A stretch of DNA of 64,000 bases from Devosia elaeis. Its GTDB lineage: Bacteria; Pseudomonadota; Alphaproteobacteria; Rhizobiales; Devosiaceae. The DNA is taken from positions 62,001 to 126,000 of the forward strand of contig NZ_LVVY01000086.1 in assembly GCF_001650025.1 (NCBI RefSeq), given 5' to 3'. The notes beneath the pieces were generated by a model. The model had not been told where the DNA came from. It was given only the letters and a program-made list of their open reading frames with translations, and ran no database searches. The position numbers and the translations under genes are program-made. Numbering within the stretch: position 1 is the stretch's first letter; every line of letters begins with the position of its first letter. Positions 46,369 through 54,071 of this stretch are shown in pieces.

Positions 46369-46614
46369 CTAAAACTTGGGGTCGCGGTCGAGGACCGGCT
46401 TTTGCAGGCCGGCATTGTGCGCCACCTCGTGTTCGGACAGGGCATCGGGCACCGGCACATCGCCATAGGGGTCGCGGCGGCGTTCGCGTGCGAGATAGCG
46501 CGCGGCCAGATAATCGGCTTCCTCGGGCGTCGCGGCGATGAGCGCCGCCGCCCGGGCGGCGGGAATGCCGAACGTATCGACGAGAAAAGCCAGGTCTTCA
46601 TCCTTGTGCCGCAT
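46369..46614 (-). CDS. Small conserved-looking hypothetical protein (81 aa)
   Basis: I do not recognise the family. The protein is charged and alanine-rich, beginning MRHKDEDLAFLVDTFGIPAA, with a helical middle (TPEEADYLAARYLARERRRD) and a loop-rich end with a PxP motif. A GGAAGGA ribosome site precedes the ATG. It is flanked by 150-170-bp non-coding stretches and may be a stress-linked small protein, given the DUF892 gene next door. Confidence 0.65.
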   Translation of the reverse strand: MRHKDEDLAFLVDTFGIPAARAAALIAATPEEADYLAARYLARERRRDPYGDVPVPDALSEHEVAHNAGLQKPVLDRDPKF

Positions 46615-46784
46615 GAGGTCCTTCCTGCTGCTGCCGCCATCGAACCAATGCGCGAGAGGGGGCGAGGTTGCGGCGGGGCCATAGGGGCGCGAACCGCTGA
46701 TCCATGGTGCTTATCCTGCGTTATTCAGCGCAGCCCACCATCCCCCGGTCCATTGCTCCGGCACAGCTTCCATCGGAGAAAACC

Positions 46785-47294
46785 ATGTCCAAGACCCAGG
46801 AAATCTACGTCGCCGGCCTGCGCAACGCCCATGCCATGGAAAACCAGGCCCTGGCGATCATGCGCCCGCAAGTGAGCCGGATCGAGCACTATCCCGAGAT
46901 GGCCGAGCGGCTCGACCAGCATATCGCCGAGACCGAGGGGCAATTGCAGCGGCTGGACCGCCTGCTCGACCTGGCCCAGAGCAGCAATTCGGGCCTCAAG
47001 GACACGGCGCTCAGCCTGGGGGGCACCATGGCGGCCTTGGGCCACAGCATGGCGCCCGACGAGATCGTCAAGAACAGCTTCGCCAATTTCGCCTTCGAGC
47101 ACTACGAAATCGCCGCCTAGAAATCGCTCCTGGCGCTGGCCGAGGAAGTGGCGGACGAGGAGGCTATCGACCTGCTGCAACAGAACCTCGACGAGGAAAT
47201 CGCCATGTCGGACTGGCTGGACAGCAATATCGAACCGCTGACCCTGCGCTTCGCCACGCTCAGCGAAAGCGGCGGCACCGAAGCGAAGAAATAG
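46785..47294 (+). pseudogene. DUF892 ferritin-like protein (YciE/YciF family), interrupted by an amber codon
   Basis: Codons 1-111 encode a ferritin-like helical protein: SKTQEIYVAGLRNAHAMENQ, then AQSSNSGLKDTALSLGGTMA and FANFAFEHYEIAA. Codon 112 is TAG (47118-47120), but the same frame continues with KSLLALAEEVADEEAIDLLQ and NLDEEIAMSDWLDSNIEPLT to a natural stop at 47294, which matches the family's final helix. A tyrosine is normal at the interrupted site. A GGAG ribosome site lies before the ATG. Either recent nonsense mutation, read-through, or a sequencing error. Confidence 0.85.
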
Positions 47295-47304
47295 GGCCAA
47301 AGCC

Positions 47305-47490
47305 ATGCCCGCCGATCCCGACAAGCGCTCGGCCACCGACCGCGCGATCACCGAACGGGCCCAGGGGAAAGCCGACCGGCTTCTCCTGGGCACCTCCTCC
47401 CATGGAACCATGCTGCGGCTGGCTGGCCTGGTGCTGGCCTTCATCCTTGTCGGCGGCACCATCATGTACCTGCTCAATCCGCTGAATTGA
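47305..47490 (+). CDS. Small membrane protein (61 aa)
   Basis: The protein has a polar N-terminal half (MPADPDKRSATDRAITERAQ) and one C-terminal membrane span (MLRLAGLVLAFILVGGTIMY). It starts ten bases after the DUF892 frame ends and overlaps the 3' end of the convergent treZ by 17 bases. Likely co-transcribed with DUF892. Family unknown. Confidence 0.65.
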   Translation: MPADPDKRSATDRAITERAQGKADRLLLGTSSHGTMLRLAGLVLAFILVGGTIMYLLNPLN

Positions 47491-49291
47491 GGCTGAACAG
47501 CGCCGTCCAGCCGCCCAATGTATCGCTGCCGGCGCTGCCCTCGAGCCAGAGATGGCCCTCCTCCCAGATCGTGACATTGTCCACCGGCTCGGGACCAAGA
47601 TTGGCCAGGAGCTTGAGCACCGAGCCGTCGCCCAACACCCATTGGACGCTAACCACCTTGTCGCCGAGAATATCGTAGCGCCCCGCATAGCCCGCCATGC
47701 CGGCAAGGCGCGGGATGATCGCTTCCTTGCGCAGGGCGATGAGCTTTCGATAATGGTCGAGCATGGCGGCATGAGTGGCGGAGCCGGGTTCGGACCAGTC
47801 GAGCTTGGAGCGGCGGAAGCTGTCTTCGCTCATCGGATCGGGCAGGTTGTCCCGTTGCGCATCGGGATAGTTCTTCAGTTCTTCCCGGCGGCTGTCGCGG
47901 ATCGTCTCGGCCAGATCCTCCCCGATATCGGAAAAGAACAGGAACGGCGTTTCGGCGGCCCATTCCTCGCCCATGAACAGCAGCGGAATTTGCGGGGAAA
48001 GCAGCAGGATCGTGCTCCACATCCGCAGCGCCTCCTGTGGCAATTGCGCCGAAATGCGGTCGCCCCAGGGGCGATTGCCCACCTGGTCGTGGTTCTGCAT
48101 GAAGGCGACGAAGGCCGTGGCGGGCAGGAAGGCGCTGGGCTCGCCCTTGTGCTTTTGTTCATGGGCCATGTATTCGCCCTGCCAGCCCGCGCCTTCCGCC
48201 AGCGCCCGGCCGACGAGATCGGTCCGGCCGAGGAAGTCCATGTAATAGGCGCCCGGATCGCCCGTCATCGCAGCATGAATGGCATGGTGGATATCGTCGC
48301 TCCACTGCGCGTCATAGAGCCAGGGCGCCCCCGTTTCGCGGCGCTTGAGCCAATTGACCTGGTTGAGCGAATTTTCCTGCACGAGATGCACCTGGCGGCC
48401 ATCGGTGGCGGCGCGGGCCTGTTCGGCCAGTTCGAGCAGGAGATGGCGCGGGCCATCGTCGTAAATCTCGTGCGCCGCATCGAGCCGCAACCCATCGAGG
48501 TGATATTCGGTGAGCCAGTAACGGGCATTGGCGAAGATCAACTCGCGGATCATGGCGGCATCGTCGCCATCGAAATTCAGCGCCTCGCCCCAGGGCGTCT
48601 GCACATTGCTCTTGGTCAGCGGCGTATAGGCGCCCAGGTGATTCCCCTTGGGGCCGAAATGGTTGTAGATCACGTCCAGAAGGACGCTGATCCCCCTTTC
48701 ATGGGCGGCATTGACGAAGGCTTTCATGTCTTCGGGCCGGCCATAGCTGGCATCGGGCGCGAAAAGGCTGGCGCCGTCATAGCCCCAGTTCCAGCGCCCG
48801 TTGAAATCGCCCACCGGCATGATCTCGATGGTGTTGACGCCCAGCGCGACCAGATGATCGAGCTTGCCGATGGCGGCGCGGAACGTGCCTTCGGGCGTGA
48901 AGGCGCCGATATGGATTTCGTAGAGGATACTCTCTTCCCAGGGGCGGCCGGTCCAGCCGCGATCGGTCCAGGCGAAGGCGAGCGGATCGATGATCTCGCT
49001 GGGGCCCATCACGTCCTCGGGGAGAAAGCGGGAGGCCGGATCGGGCACGTGCTCGCCATTCGCCAGCTCGAACGTGTAGAACATGCCGGGCCGGGCTTCG
49101 GGGACGCTTGCCTCGAACCAGCCGCGCCGCCTGGCCGGCATGGATATGGTGCGGCCCAGATCGTGGATATGCAGCCCGATATGCTGCTGGCCGGGCGCCC
49201 AGAGGCGGAAGCGCACCCCTTCGGGCAGGATCTGGGTCCCGAACTTCATGGAATATTCGCGGCGGATCGTCGATTGGGGATTTGCTGACAT
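47474..49291 (-). CDS. treZ: Malto-oligosyltrehalose trehalohydrolase TreZ
   Basis: This GH13-family enzyme of ~605 aa releases trehalose from maltooligosyltrehalose. The N-terminal CBM48-type domain (VRFRLWAPGQQHIGLHIHDL) is followed by the GH13 barrel with VLLDVIYNHFGPKGNHL, HLDGLRLDAAHEIYDD (nucleophile Asp), VHLVQENSLNQ (acid/base Glu) and FMQNHDQVGNRPWG. ATG at 49291 is used; ATG at 49249 is an alternative. No treY or treX lies in the window, which is unusual as they are often adjacent. Confidence 0.93.
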   Translation of the reverse strand: MSANPQSTIRREYSMKFGTQILPEGVRFRLWAPGQQHIGLHIHDLGRTISMPARRRGWFEASVPEARPGMFYTFELANGEHVPDPASRFLPEDVMGPSEIIDPLAFAWTDRGWTGRPWEESILYEIHIGAFTPEGTFRAAIGKLDHLVALGVNTIEIMPVGDFNGRWNWGYDGASLFAPDASYGRPEDMKAFVNAAHERGISVLLDVIYNHFGPKGNHLGAYTPLTKSNVQTPWGEALNFDGDDAAMIRELIFANARYWLTEYHLDGLRLDAAHEIYDDGPRHLLLELAEQARAATDGRQVHLVQENSLNQVNWLKRRETGAPWLYDAQWSDDIHHAIHAAMTGDPGAYYMDFLGRTDLVGRALAEGAGWQGEYMAHEQKHKGEPSAFLPATAFVAFMQNHDQVGNRPWGDRISAQLPQEALRMWSTILLLSPQIPLLFMGEEWAAETPFLFFSDIGEDLAETIRDSRREELKNYPDAQRDNLPDPMSEDSFRRSKLDWSEPGSATHAAMLDHYRKLIALRKEAIIPRLAGMAGYAGRYDILGDKVVSVQWVLGDGSVLKLLANLGPEPVDNVTIWEEGHLWLEGSAGSDTLGGWTALFSLNSAD

Positions 49292-49440
49292 CTTGTTTCG
49301 CTGGCTGGACGGCCCCGGTCGGACCGCACCGCTCAATCCGCATCGCCTCGTTCGGTTGCACCCACCAGCGTGGGTCACACCATCCGGACATGCATCCTTT
49401 TGCCGGCCCCCCGCGTTTGGCGATGGAGTGGGAAACACAA

Positions 49441-49953
49441 ATGGACCTCAAGGATAAACGTATCCTGGTCGTCGAGGACGACCAGGCCTCCGGTACTGCG
49501 ATCTGTCAGGCCCTCCGCCTGCAGGGATGTGTGGCGATAGGCCCGGCGCCCACGATTTTCTATGCCAGCCAATTGCTCGGCCGGCGTCCTGTCGATGCAG
49601 CCATTCTCGATACGCGGCTCTACGGCCAGGACGTCTTCGAGCTCGCCGATCTGCTGGCCCGGCGCGGCATACCCATCCTGTTCCTGGCCGAGGCCGGCGC
49701 CGGGACCCTGCCCGAGGGCCACCGGGACCGGCCATGCCTGGCCAAGCCCTGCCCGGAACAGGAGGTGGTGCGCGCCGTGGCGGGTCTGTTCCTGGCCGAG
49801 GCCCGGGACGCCCAGGCGGCATCGGACCATTTCCCGCGCGATGGCCAGGCGGGCAGACATGAACGGCTCATCCGCACCATCTGTGCGGTGCTGCGCCGGG
49901 GCGACGGCCGGCCGCTTGCCGCCCGAAGCCCGCCGCTGGACCGCACGAATTGA
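49441..49953 (+). CDS. Orphan response-regulator receiver protein
   Basis: This 170-aa protein consists of a CheY-like receiver domain: acidic pocket Glu12-Asp13-Asp14 (LVVEDDQA), phosphoacceptor Asp57 (AAILDTRLYG) and Lys102 (CLAKPCPEQE). The ~50 residues after residue 120 are a basic, low-complexity tail with no output domain. No histidine kinase is nearby. It is divergent from treZ across a 149-bp region. Confidence 0.85.
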   Translation: MDLKDKRILVVEDDQASGTAICQALRLQGCVAIGPAPTIFYASQLLGRRPVDAAILDTRLYGQDVFELADLLARRGIPILFLAEAGAGTLPEGHRDRPCLAKPCPEQEVVRAVAGLFLAEARDAQAASDHFPRDGQAGRHERLIRTICAVLRRGDGRPLAARSPPLDRTN

Positions 49954-50179
49954 CGCCAAAGCCGCTCCTCTCGATGCCCCGAGCAACAAATCGTGCCGCG
50001 GCAGGCCCTTAACCTATGTGAATTCCGAAAGCCGAGGAGACGGATAGGCTCCGCGGGTTCATTTGAGAATCGCGGTATCCGTTGAAAAACAACGCAGTAT
50101 CCGGAACGCCAGCAAGCGCTTCCCCTATCCATGCAAGTCTTCCTGAGCCGCAGCACTGCCGGCTTTTGCAGATGGCCCA

Positions 50180-50929
50180 ATGATGATGGAGAGCACATTT
50201 TCAAATTCGGGAAAGACCTGGCTGCGCCGGCTGGCCGCCGTGGTGTCCCTCAGCAGCGGTGCGCAGGCCGCCATCCTGTCGAGCCTGACCCAGACCAGGC
50301 ATTTTCGCGCGCGCGAGCATATCATGCGCGATGGCACCCGCGACGGATCGGTGCAGGTTCTCCTGCGCGGCTTCGCCTATCGCCACCGCTACCGGCCCGA
50401 CGGCACACGGCAGATCACCGCTTTCCTCGTGCCCGGCGATATCTGCGATTTCGGCTTCCTCTCCCACAGCGCCGTCTCCCAGAACGTCATCGCGCTGCCG
50501 GCGAGCAGCGTCGGCCAGCTCGACCTGTCGCAGCTGGCGGGCATGGTGGAAAAGCATCCCGAGATCATGACCGGTATCCTGCGCTGCGCTGCCATCGAGC
50601 AGAGCACGATGCAGGAATTGCTGGTCAGCGTCGGCGGCCGCACCGCCTTGCATCGGGTCGCCCATATGCTGTGCGAAATGCATTACCGGCTGAGCAAGGT
50701 CGACCTGGTCGATGCCGAGGGCAGCTTCGGCTTTCCCCTGACGCAATCGGAACTGGGCGACGCGCTGGGCCTGTCGACCGTGCATATCAACCGCAAGATC
50801 CAGGTGCTGCGCCGGGAGGGCCTGGCCATCTGGCGCGACAAGACCATTACCCTGCCCGACCCGCAGGCGCTGCGGGCCCTGTGCTCATTCGATCCCACCT
50901 ATCTGCGGGCGGGCGTCCCGGCGCACTGA
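50180..50929 (+). CDS. Crp/Fnr-family transcriptional regulator
   Basis: This 249-aa protein has an N-terminal cyclic-nucleotide-binding-like domain (IMRDGTRDGSVQVLLRGFAY; ITAFLVPGDICDFGFL) and a C-terminal winged helix (LTQSELGDALGLSTVHINRK). There is no N-terminal cysteine cluster, so it is not an FNR-type oxygen sensor. A 226-bp non-coding stretch precedes it, with two GTATCCG-type repeats near 50075-50103. Confidence 0.9.
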   Translation: MMMESTFSNSGKTWLRRLAAVVSLSSGAQAAILSSLTQTRHFRAREHIMRDGTRDGSVQVLLRGFAYRHRYRPDGTRQITAFLVPGDICDFGFLSHSAVSQNVIALPASSVGQLDLSQLAGMVEKHPEIMTGILRCAAIEQSTMQELLVSVGGRTALHRVAHMLCEMHYRLSKVDLVDAEGSFGFPLTQSELGDALGLSTVHINRKIQVLRREGLAIWRDKTITLPDPQALRALCSFDPTYLRAGVPAH

Positions 50930-50937
50930 AGGCGGGA

Positions 50938-51108
50938 TCAGCCCTGCCCTTCGCTCTCCACATTGCGCGGCTTGGGCGGGGCCTTGCCGTCATGGGCGGC
51001 ATCGTTGCTGTCCTGATGACGCGGCCCGGGCTCGGCACCGCCGGGACGGCGCTGCTGGCGGTAATGCTCCTCGTTGTCGGGATGCGGATCACGGGGTTGG
51101 TCGGGCAT
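50938..51108 (-). CDS. Very small polar protein (56 aa)
   Basis: A short frame with a good ribosome site (CAGGAG) begins ATG at 51108 and encodes a highly charged, proline-rich protein (MPDQPRDPHPDNEEHYRQQR). It overlaps the end of the LLM oxidoreductase gene by 20 bases, so it looks like the last gene of that operon. Its stop lies nine bases from the convergent Crp/Fnr gene. Coding status is probable, not certain. Confidence 0.5.
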   Translation of the reverse strand: MPDQPRDPHPDNEEHYRQQRRPGGAEPGPRHQDSNDAAHDGKAPPKPRNVESEGQG

Positions 51109-52078
51109 GGCTTGCTCCTGTGGTCAATTGCGGCAGGACCGTTTCGCCGAAGGCCTGGATGAAGGCGTGCTGGTCGCGGGCGACGCAATGGAGGTAGATC
51201 GCCTCCACGTCGAGCCGCATGAGTTCGGCGATCGCGGCGGCATGGCGATGCAGATCGGCGGACATGACGACGGCATCCTTCAATGAATCGGCGCTGACGA
51301 TGGGGCGCAGCGCATCGAATTGCTGCGGGCTGCGCAATTGCCAGGCGGCGTCTCCGCCAATGGCGCCGGTAAACCACTGGTCCAGCGCTTCCCGCTCCGC
51401 CACCTCCTGCGTTGCCGCCCAGCTCAGGCAATGCTGAAGCTGCACCGGCTTGCCGGCGCCGCCATTGTCCCGGAAAGCGGCGATGGTGGCCGCGATCCTG
51501 TCGATGGGGCCGGTCGTGGTCAGCAGCCCATCCGCCCAGGCGGCGACCTCAGCCGCGCTTTCGGGCGTAACCGCCGCGGCAAAGAGCGGGACCGGTTGCG
51601 CCGGACGGGTATAGAGCCTGGCCTCCACCACCTCCACCCGGCCCCGATGGGTGACGGTTTCGCCGGCCAACAGTGCCCGGATGATCGCGGCGCATTCGGC
51701 CAGGCGCGCATTGCGTTCCGGCTTGTCCGGCCAGGCCTGGCCGGTAATGCCTTCATTGATGGCTTCGCCGCTGCCGAGCGCGATGCAGAAGCGGCCGGGA
51801 AACATTTCGCCCAATGTGGCCACGGCCTGCGCCAGAATTGCCGGATGATAGCGATAGCCCGGCGCCGAGACCACGCCGAAGGGCAGGCTGGTAGTCTGCA
51901 TGGCGGCGCCGAGCCACGGCCAGCTCTGGCCCGATTGGCCCTGCGCGGCGCTCCAGGGATGGAAATGATCCGAGCAATTGGCCAGGGCGAAGCCGGCCCG
52001 CTCGGCGGCGACGACGCAATCCAGCAGGTGGCCGGGCGGAAATTGCTCATGCGCCGCGTGATAGCCCAGAAGGGTCAT
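51089..52078 (-). CDS. LLM-class flavin-dependent oxidoreductase
   Basis: The 329-aa protein has a luciferase-like TIM barrel: NCSDHFHPWSAAQGQSGQSW, APGYRYHPAILAQAVATLGE and GRFCIALGSGEAINEGITGQ. It resembles the non-F420 subgroup of the F420-dependent glucose-6-phosphate dehydrogenase-like family (TIGR03885 type, from memory). The ATG at 52078 overlaps the upstream isochorismatase stop as ATGA. Its substrate is unknown. Confidence 0.87.
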   Translation of the reverse strand: MTLLGYHAAHEQFPPGHLLDCVVAAERAGFALANCSDHFHPWSAAQGQSGQSWPWLGAAMQTTSLPFGVVSAPGYRYHPAILAQAVATLGEMFPGRFCIALGSGEAINEGITGQAWPDKPERNARLAECAAIIRALLAGETVTHRGRVEVVEARLYTRPAQPVPLFAAAVTPESAAEVAAWADGLLTTTGPIDRIAATIAAFRDNGGAGKPVQLQHCLSWAATQEVAEREALDQWFTGAIGGDAAWQLRSPQQFDALRPIVSADSLKDAVVMSADLHRHAAAIAELMRLDVEAIYLHCVARDQHAFIQAFGETVLPQLTTGASHARPTP

Positions 52079-52662
52079 GCCGCCAGATCCTCCCAATGAT
52101 GAAGCACGTCCTCGGCGCGGCACATGGTGAGCTGCTGACCGAAGCGGTTGCGATAGACGGTGAGGATGGCGTCGTGCGTTTCGTCGGCCGAGCCGAACAG
52201 GGCATCCTCAGCCAAGACGACGCGATAGCCCAGATCGATGGCGCCCAGCATGGTGGCGAGCACGCAGATATCGGTCTCTCCGCCGCTGATCAGCAGGGTA
52301 CGGGCGCCGCGCGCCTGCAGGGCGCGGTGCAGATGTCCGCCATGCCAGGGAGAATAGGTGTGCTTGTCGAACTGCACCGCCGGCGGCATATGGCGGCGCA
52401 GCTCCGGCACGATGTCGAGAAGCTCGGGATGCAGCCGCTCCAGCGTCATATTGGGCCAGCGCTGGTAATAGCGCTGCCAGCCGCCCGCTGCCGCCTCGGG
52501 CCGGAGCGCCGGCACGAAACGGGTGAAGATGGTGGAGGCGGCATATTTCTCGCTCAGCGCCGCGATGGCCGGCAGGACGCGCGACATCCAGGGCGCGGCC
52601 CATTCGGTATCGGTGGCGAACATGGTTTGCATATCCACGCAGAGATGAGCGCCATGCTTCAT
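52075..52662 (-). CDS. Isochorismatase-family cysteine hydrolase
   Basis: This 195-aa protein has the catalytic triad Asp10 (LCVDMQTMF), Lys100 (VQFDKHTYSPW) and Cys133 (GGETDICVLATMLGAIDLGY). The family includes nicotinamidases and other amidases; the substrate cannot be assigned. The ATG at 52662 is chosen because upstream extension runs through a long inverted repeat. It is co-transcribed with the LLM oxidoreductase. Confidence 0.9.
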   Translation of the reverse strand: MKHGAHLCVDMQTMFATDTEWAAPWMSRVLPAIAALSEKYAASTIFTRFVPALRPEAAAGGWQRYYQRWPNMTLERLHPELLDIVPELRRHMPPAVQFDKHTYSPWHGGHLHRALQARGARTLLISGGETDICVLATMLGAIDLGYRVVLAEDALFGSADETHDAILTVYRNRFGQQLTMCRAEDVLHHWEDLAA

Positions 52663-52684
52663 GAATGTCCCCGACCTGTGTGGA

Positions 52685-52745
52685 CGAATTCCGGGCCCGA
52701 TCCGCTCTTGCAGCGTCATCAATCGGGAATCGGGCCCGGAATTCG
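52685..52745. repeat. Perfect 17-bp inverted repeat with 27-nt loop
   Basis: CGAATTCCGGGCCCGAT at 52685-52701 pairs exactly with ATCGGGCCCGGAATTCG at 52729-52745. It lies in the 149-bp gap upstream of the isochorismatase gene. No T-run follows, so it is a strong hairpin or DNA cruciform candidate, not a canonical terminator. Confidence 0.85.
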
Positions 52746-52811
52746 CACCTCCAACCGGTTTTTCCTGCCGAAGTTGCGCGATCGTCATTTCGATAACCCA
52801 GGATAAGGAGG

Positions 52812-53072
52812 TCAGACCGCCAGCCGCACGATGAGTATGGCGACGATGGCGAGCCCGGCTATGGCCGCGCCATAGAGCCACAGGCCGTCCCAGCGGCCCC
52901 GGTTTTCGACCGGGATATCCCTTCGCTCGGCGTAATAGCGGCTGGCCGCGCCGCCGGCCTCGGCATCGGTTTCGAGAGGCGCCGCAGCCGGATCGGGGAA
53001 GGCGACCTTGTCCCCGGTCCGGCCTGCATCAATGTCGGCGCGCAATTGTTCCCCATTGATCTGCTTGCTCAT
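52812..53072 (-). CDS. Small protein with one C-terminal membrane anchor (86 aa)
   Basis: The N-terminal ~60 residues are polar (MSKQINGEQLRADIDAGRTG) and the end is hydrophobic (YGAAIAGLAIVAILIVRLAV), so it is probably a tail-anchored inner-membrane protein. It starts 12 bases after the SDR gene, implying co-transcription. No family recognised. Confidence 0.65.
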   Translation of the reverse strand: MSKQINGEQLRADIDAGRTGDKVAFPDPAAAPLETDAEAGGAASRYYAERRDIPVENRGRWDGLWLYGAAIAGLAIVAILIVRLAV

Positions 53073-53084
53073 GATGATGCTCCT

Positions 53085-53978
53085 CTAGGCAATGCCCTTG
53101 CCGCCGGTGACGCCGAAGACTTCGCCGGTGATGTAGCTGCCCTCCTGGGAGGCCAGCAGCACATAGATCGGCGCCAGCTCTACCGGCTGGCCCGGCCGGC
53201 CGAAGGCGCTGTTCTGGCCGAACGTCTCGACCTTTTCGGGGAATTGTCCGCCGCTGGGTTGCAGCACGGTCCAGAAGGGTCCGGGCGCCACCGCGTTGAC
53301 GCGGATGCCCTTTTCGATGAGCTGCTCGGCCAGCGCCTTGGTATAGGCGACGATGCCGGCCTTGGTGGTGGCGTAGTCGAGCAGGTGCGCAGAGGGTTCA
53401 TAGGCCTGGATCGAGGCGGTGTTGATGACCGAGGCGCCCGGCGGCAGATGCGGCACCGCCGCCTGGCTCAGCCAATGCAGCGCATAGAGATTGGTCTTCA
53501 TGGTCTTGTCGAAGTCGGCGCTGCTGACCGCATCCACCGATTCCCGGGCCTGCTGGCGCGCGGCATTGACGACGAGGATATCGAGGCCGCCCAATTGGGC
53601 CACGGCCTCTTCCACGATGCGCTTGCAAGTGGCCTCGTCCGACACGTCGCCCGGCAGGGCCACCGCCTTGGTGCCGGCCCGCTCGATATAGCCGATCACC
53701 TCGTTGGCGTCGTCGATTTCGGAGGGCAGGAAACCGATGGCCACATCGGCGCCCTCGCGGGCAAAGGCGATGGCGGCCGCCCGGCCGATGCCGGAATCGC
53801 CGCCGGTGATCAGCGCCTTGCGGCCCATGAGGCGGCCGAAGCCGGCATAGCTTTCCTCGCCGTGGTCGGGCGGCGGCTCCATCTTGCCGACAATGCCGGG
53901 CGGGGATTGCGGCTGGCGCGGAAAGGGGGGCGCCGGATATTGATGGCGCGGGTCCTGCATGGTGAAACGGTCTGGCAT
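53085..53978 (-). CDS. Short-chain dehydrogenase/reductase, YghA-like
   Basis: This 297-aa SDR has a ~50-residue N-terminal extension (MQDPRHQYPAPPFPRQPQSP). The NAD(P) motif ITGGDSGIGRAAAI is near residue 57, VVNAARQQ near 136, catalytic Ser189 region INTASIQAYEP, then Tyr202 and Lys206 in DYATTKAG. This subgroup is typical of general stress regulons. An AGGAGG ribosome site lies before the ATG at 53978, and a candidate EcfG-type promoter lies upstream. Confidence 0.92.
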   Translation of the reverse strand: MPDRFTMQDPRHQYPAPPFPRQPQSPPGIVGKMEPPPDHGEESYAGFGRLMGRKALITGGDSGIGRAAAIAFAREGADVAIGFLPSEIDDANEVIGYIERAGTKAVALPGDVSDEATCKRIVEEAVAQLGGLDILVVNAARQQARESVDAVSSADFDKTMKTNLYALHWLSQAAVPHLPPGASVINTASIQAYEPSAHLLDYATTKAGIVAYTKALAEQLIEKGIRVNAVAPGPFWTVLQPSGGQFPEKVETFGQNSAFGRPGQPVELAPIYVLLASQEGSYITGEVFGVTGGKGIA

Positions 53979-54003
53979 ATCGGCCTCCTTGAGATGGAAG
54001 GCC

Positions 54004-54029
54004 AATGCCTATGGGACGCAAAGTGTTCC
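54004..54029 (-). promoter_or_regulatory. Candidate EcfG/RpoE2-type stress promoter upstream of the SDR operon
   Basis: On the minus strand GGAAC (54029-54025) is followed by 19 bases and TT (54005-54004), matching the rhizobial RpoE2 consensus GGAAC-N18/19-TT. It lies ~26-50 bases upstream of the SDR start, so the SDR-86aa-isochorismatase-LLM group may be part of the general stress response. Confidence 0.55.
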
Positions 54030-54071
54030 GACCGGATCGCTCACGCTTGCGCCGCGCCGGAGCGCGGCGCC

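Noticed and set aside
50103-50130. EcfG-type promoter before the Crp/Fnr gene
   Set aside because: GGAAC is present at 50103, but no TT at the required 18-19 base spacing.
52663-52881. N-terminal extension of the isochorismatase to a 268-aa protein
   Set aside because: It would translate through a perfect inverted repeat and add unrelated Arg-rich sequence; the family starts at KHGAHLCVDMQTMF.
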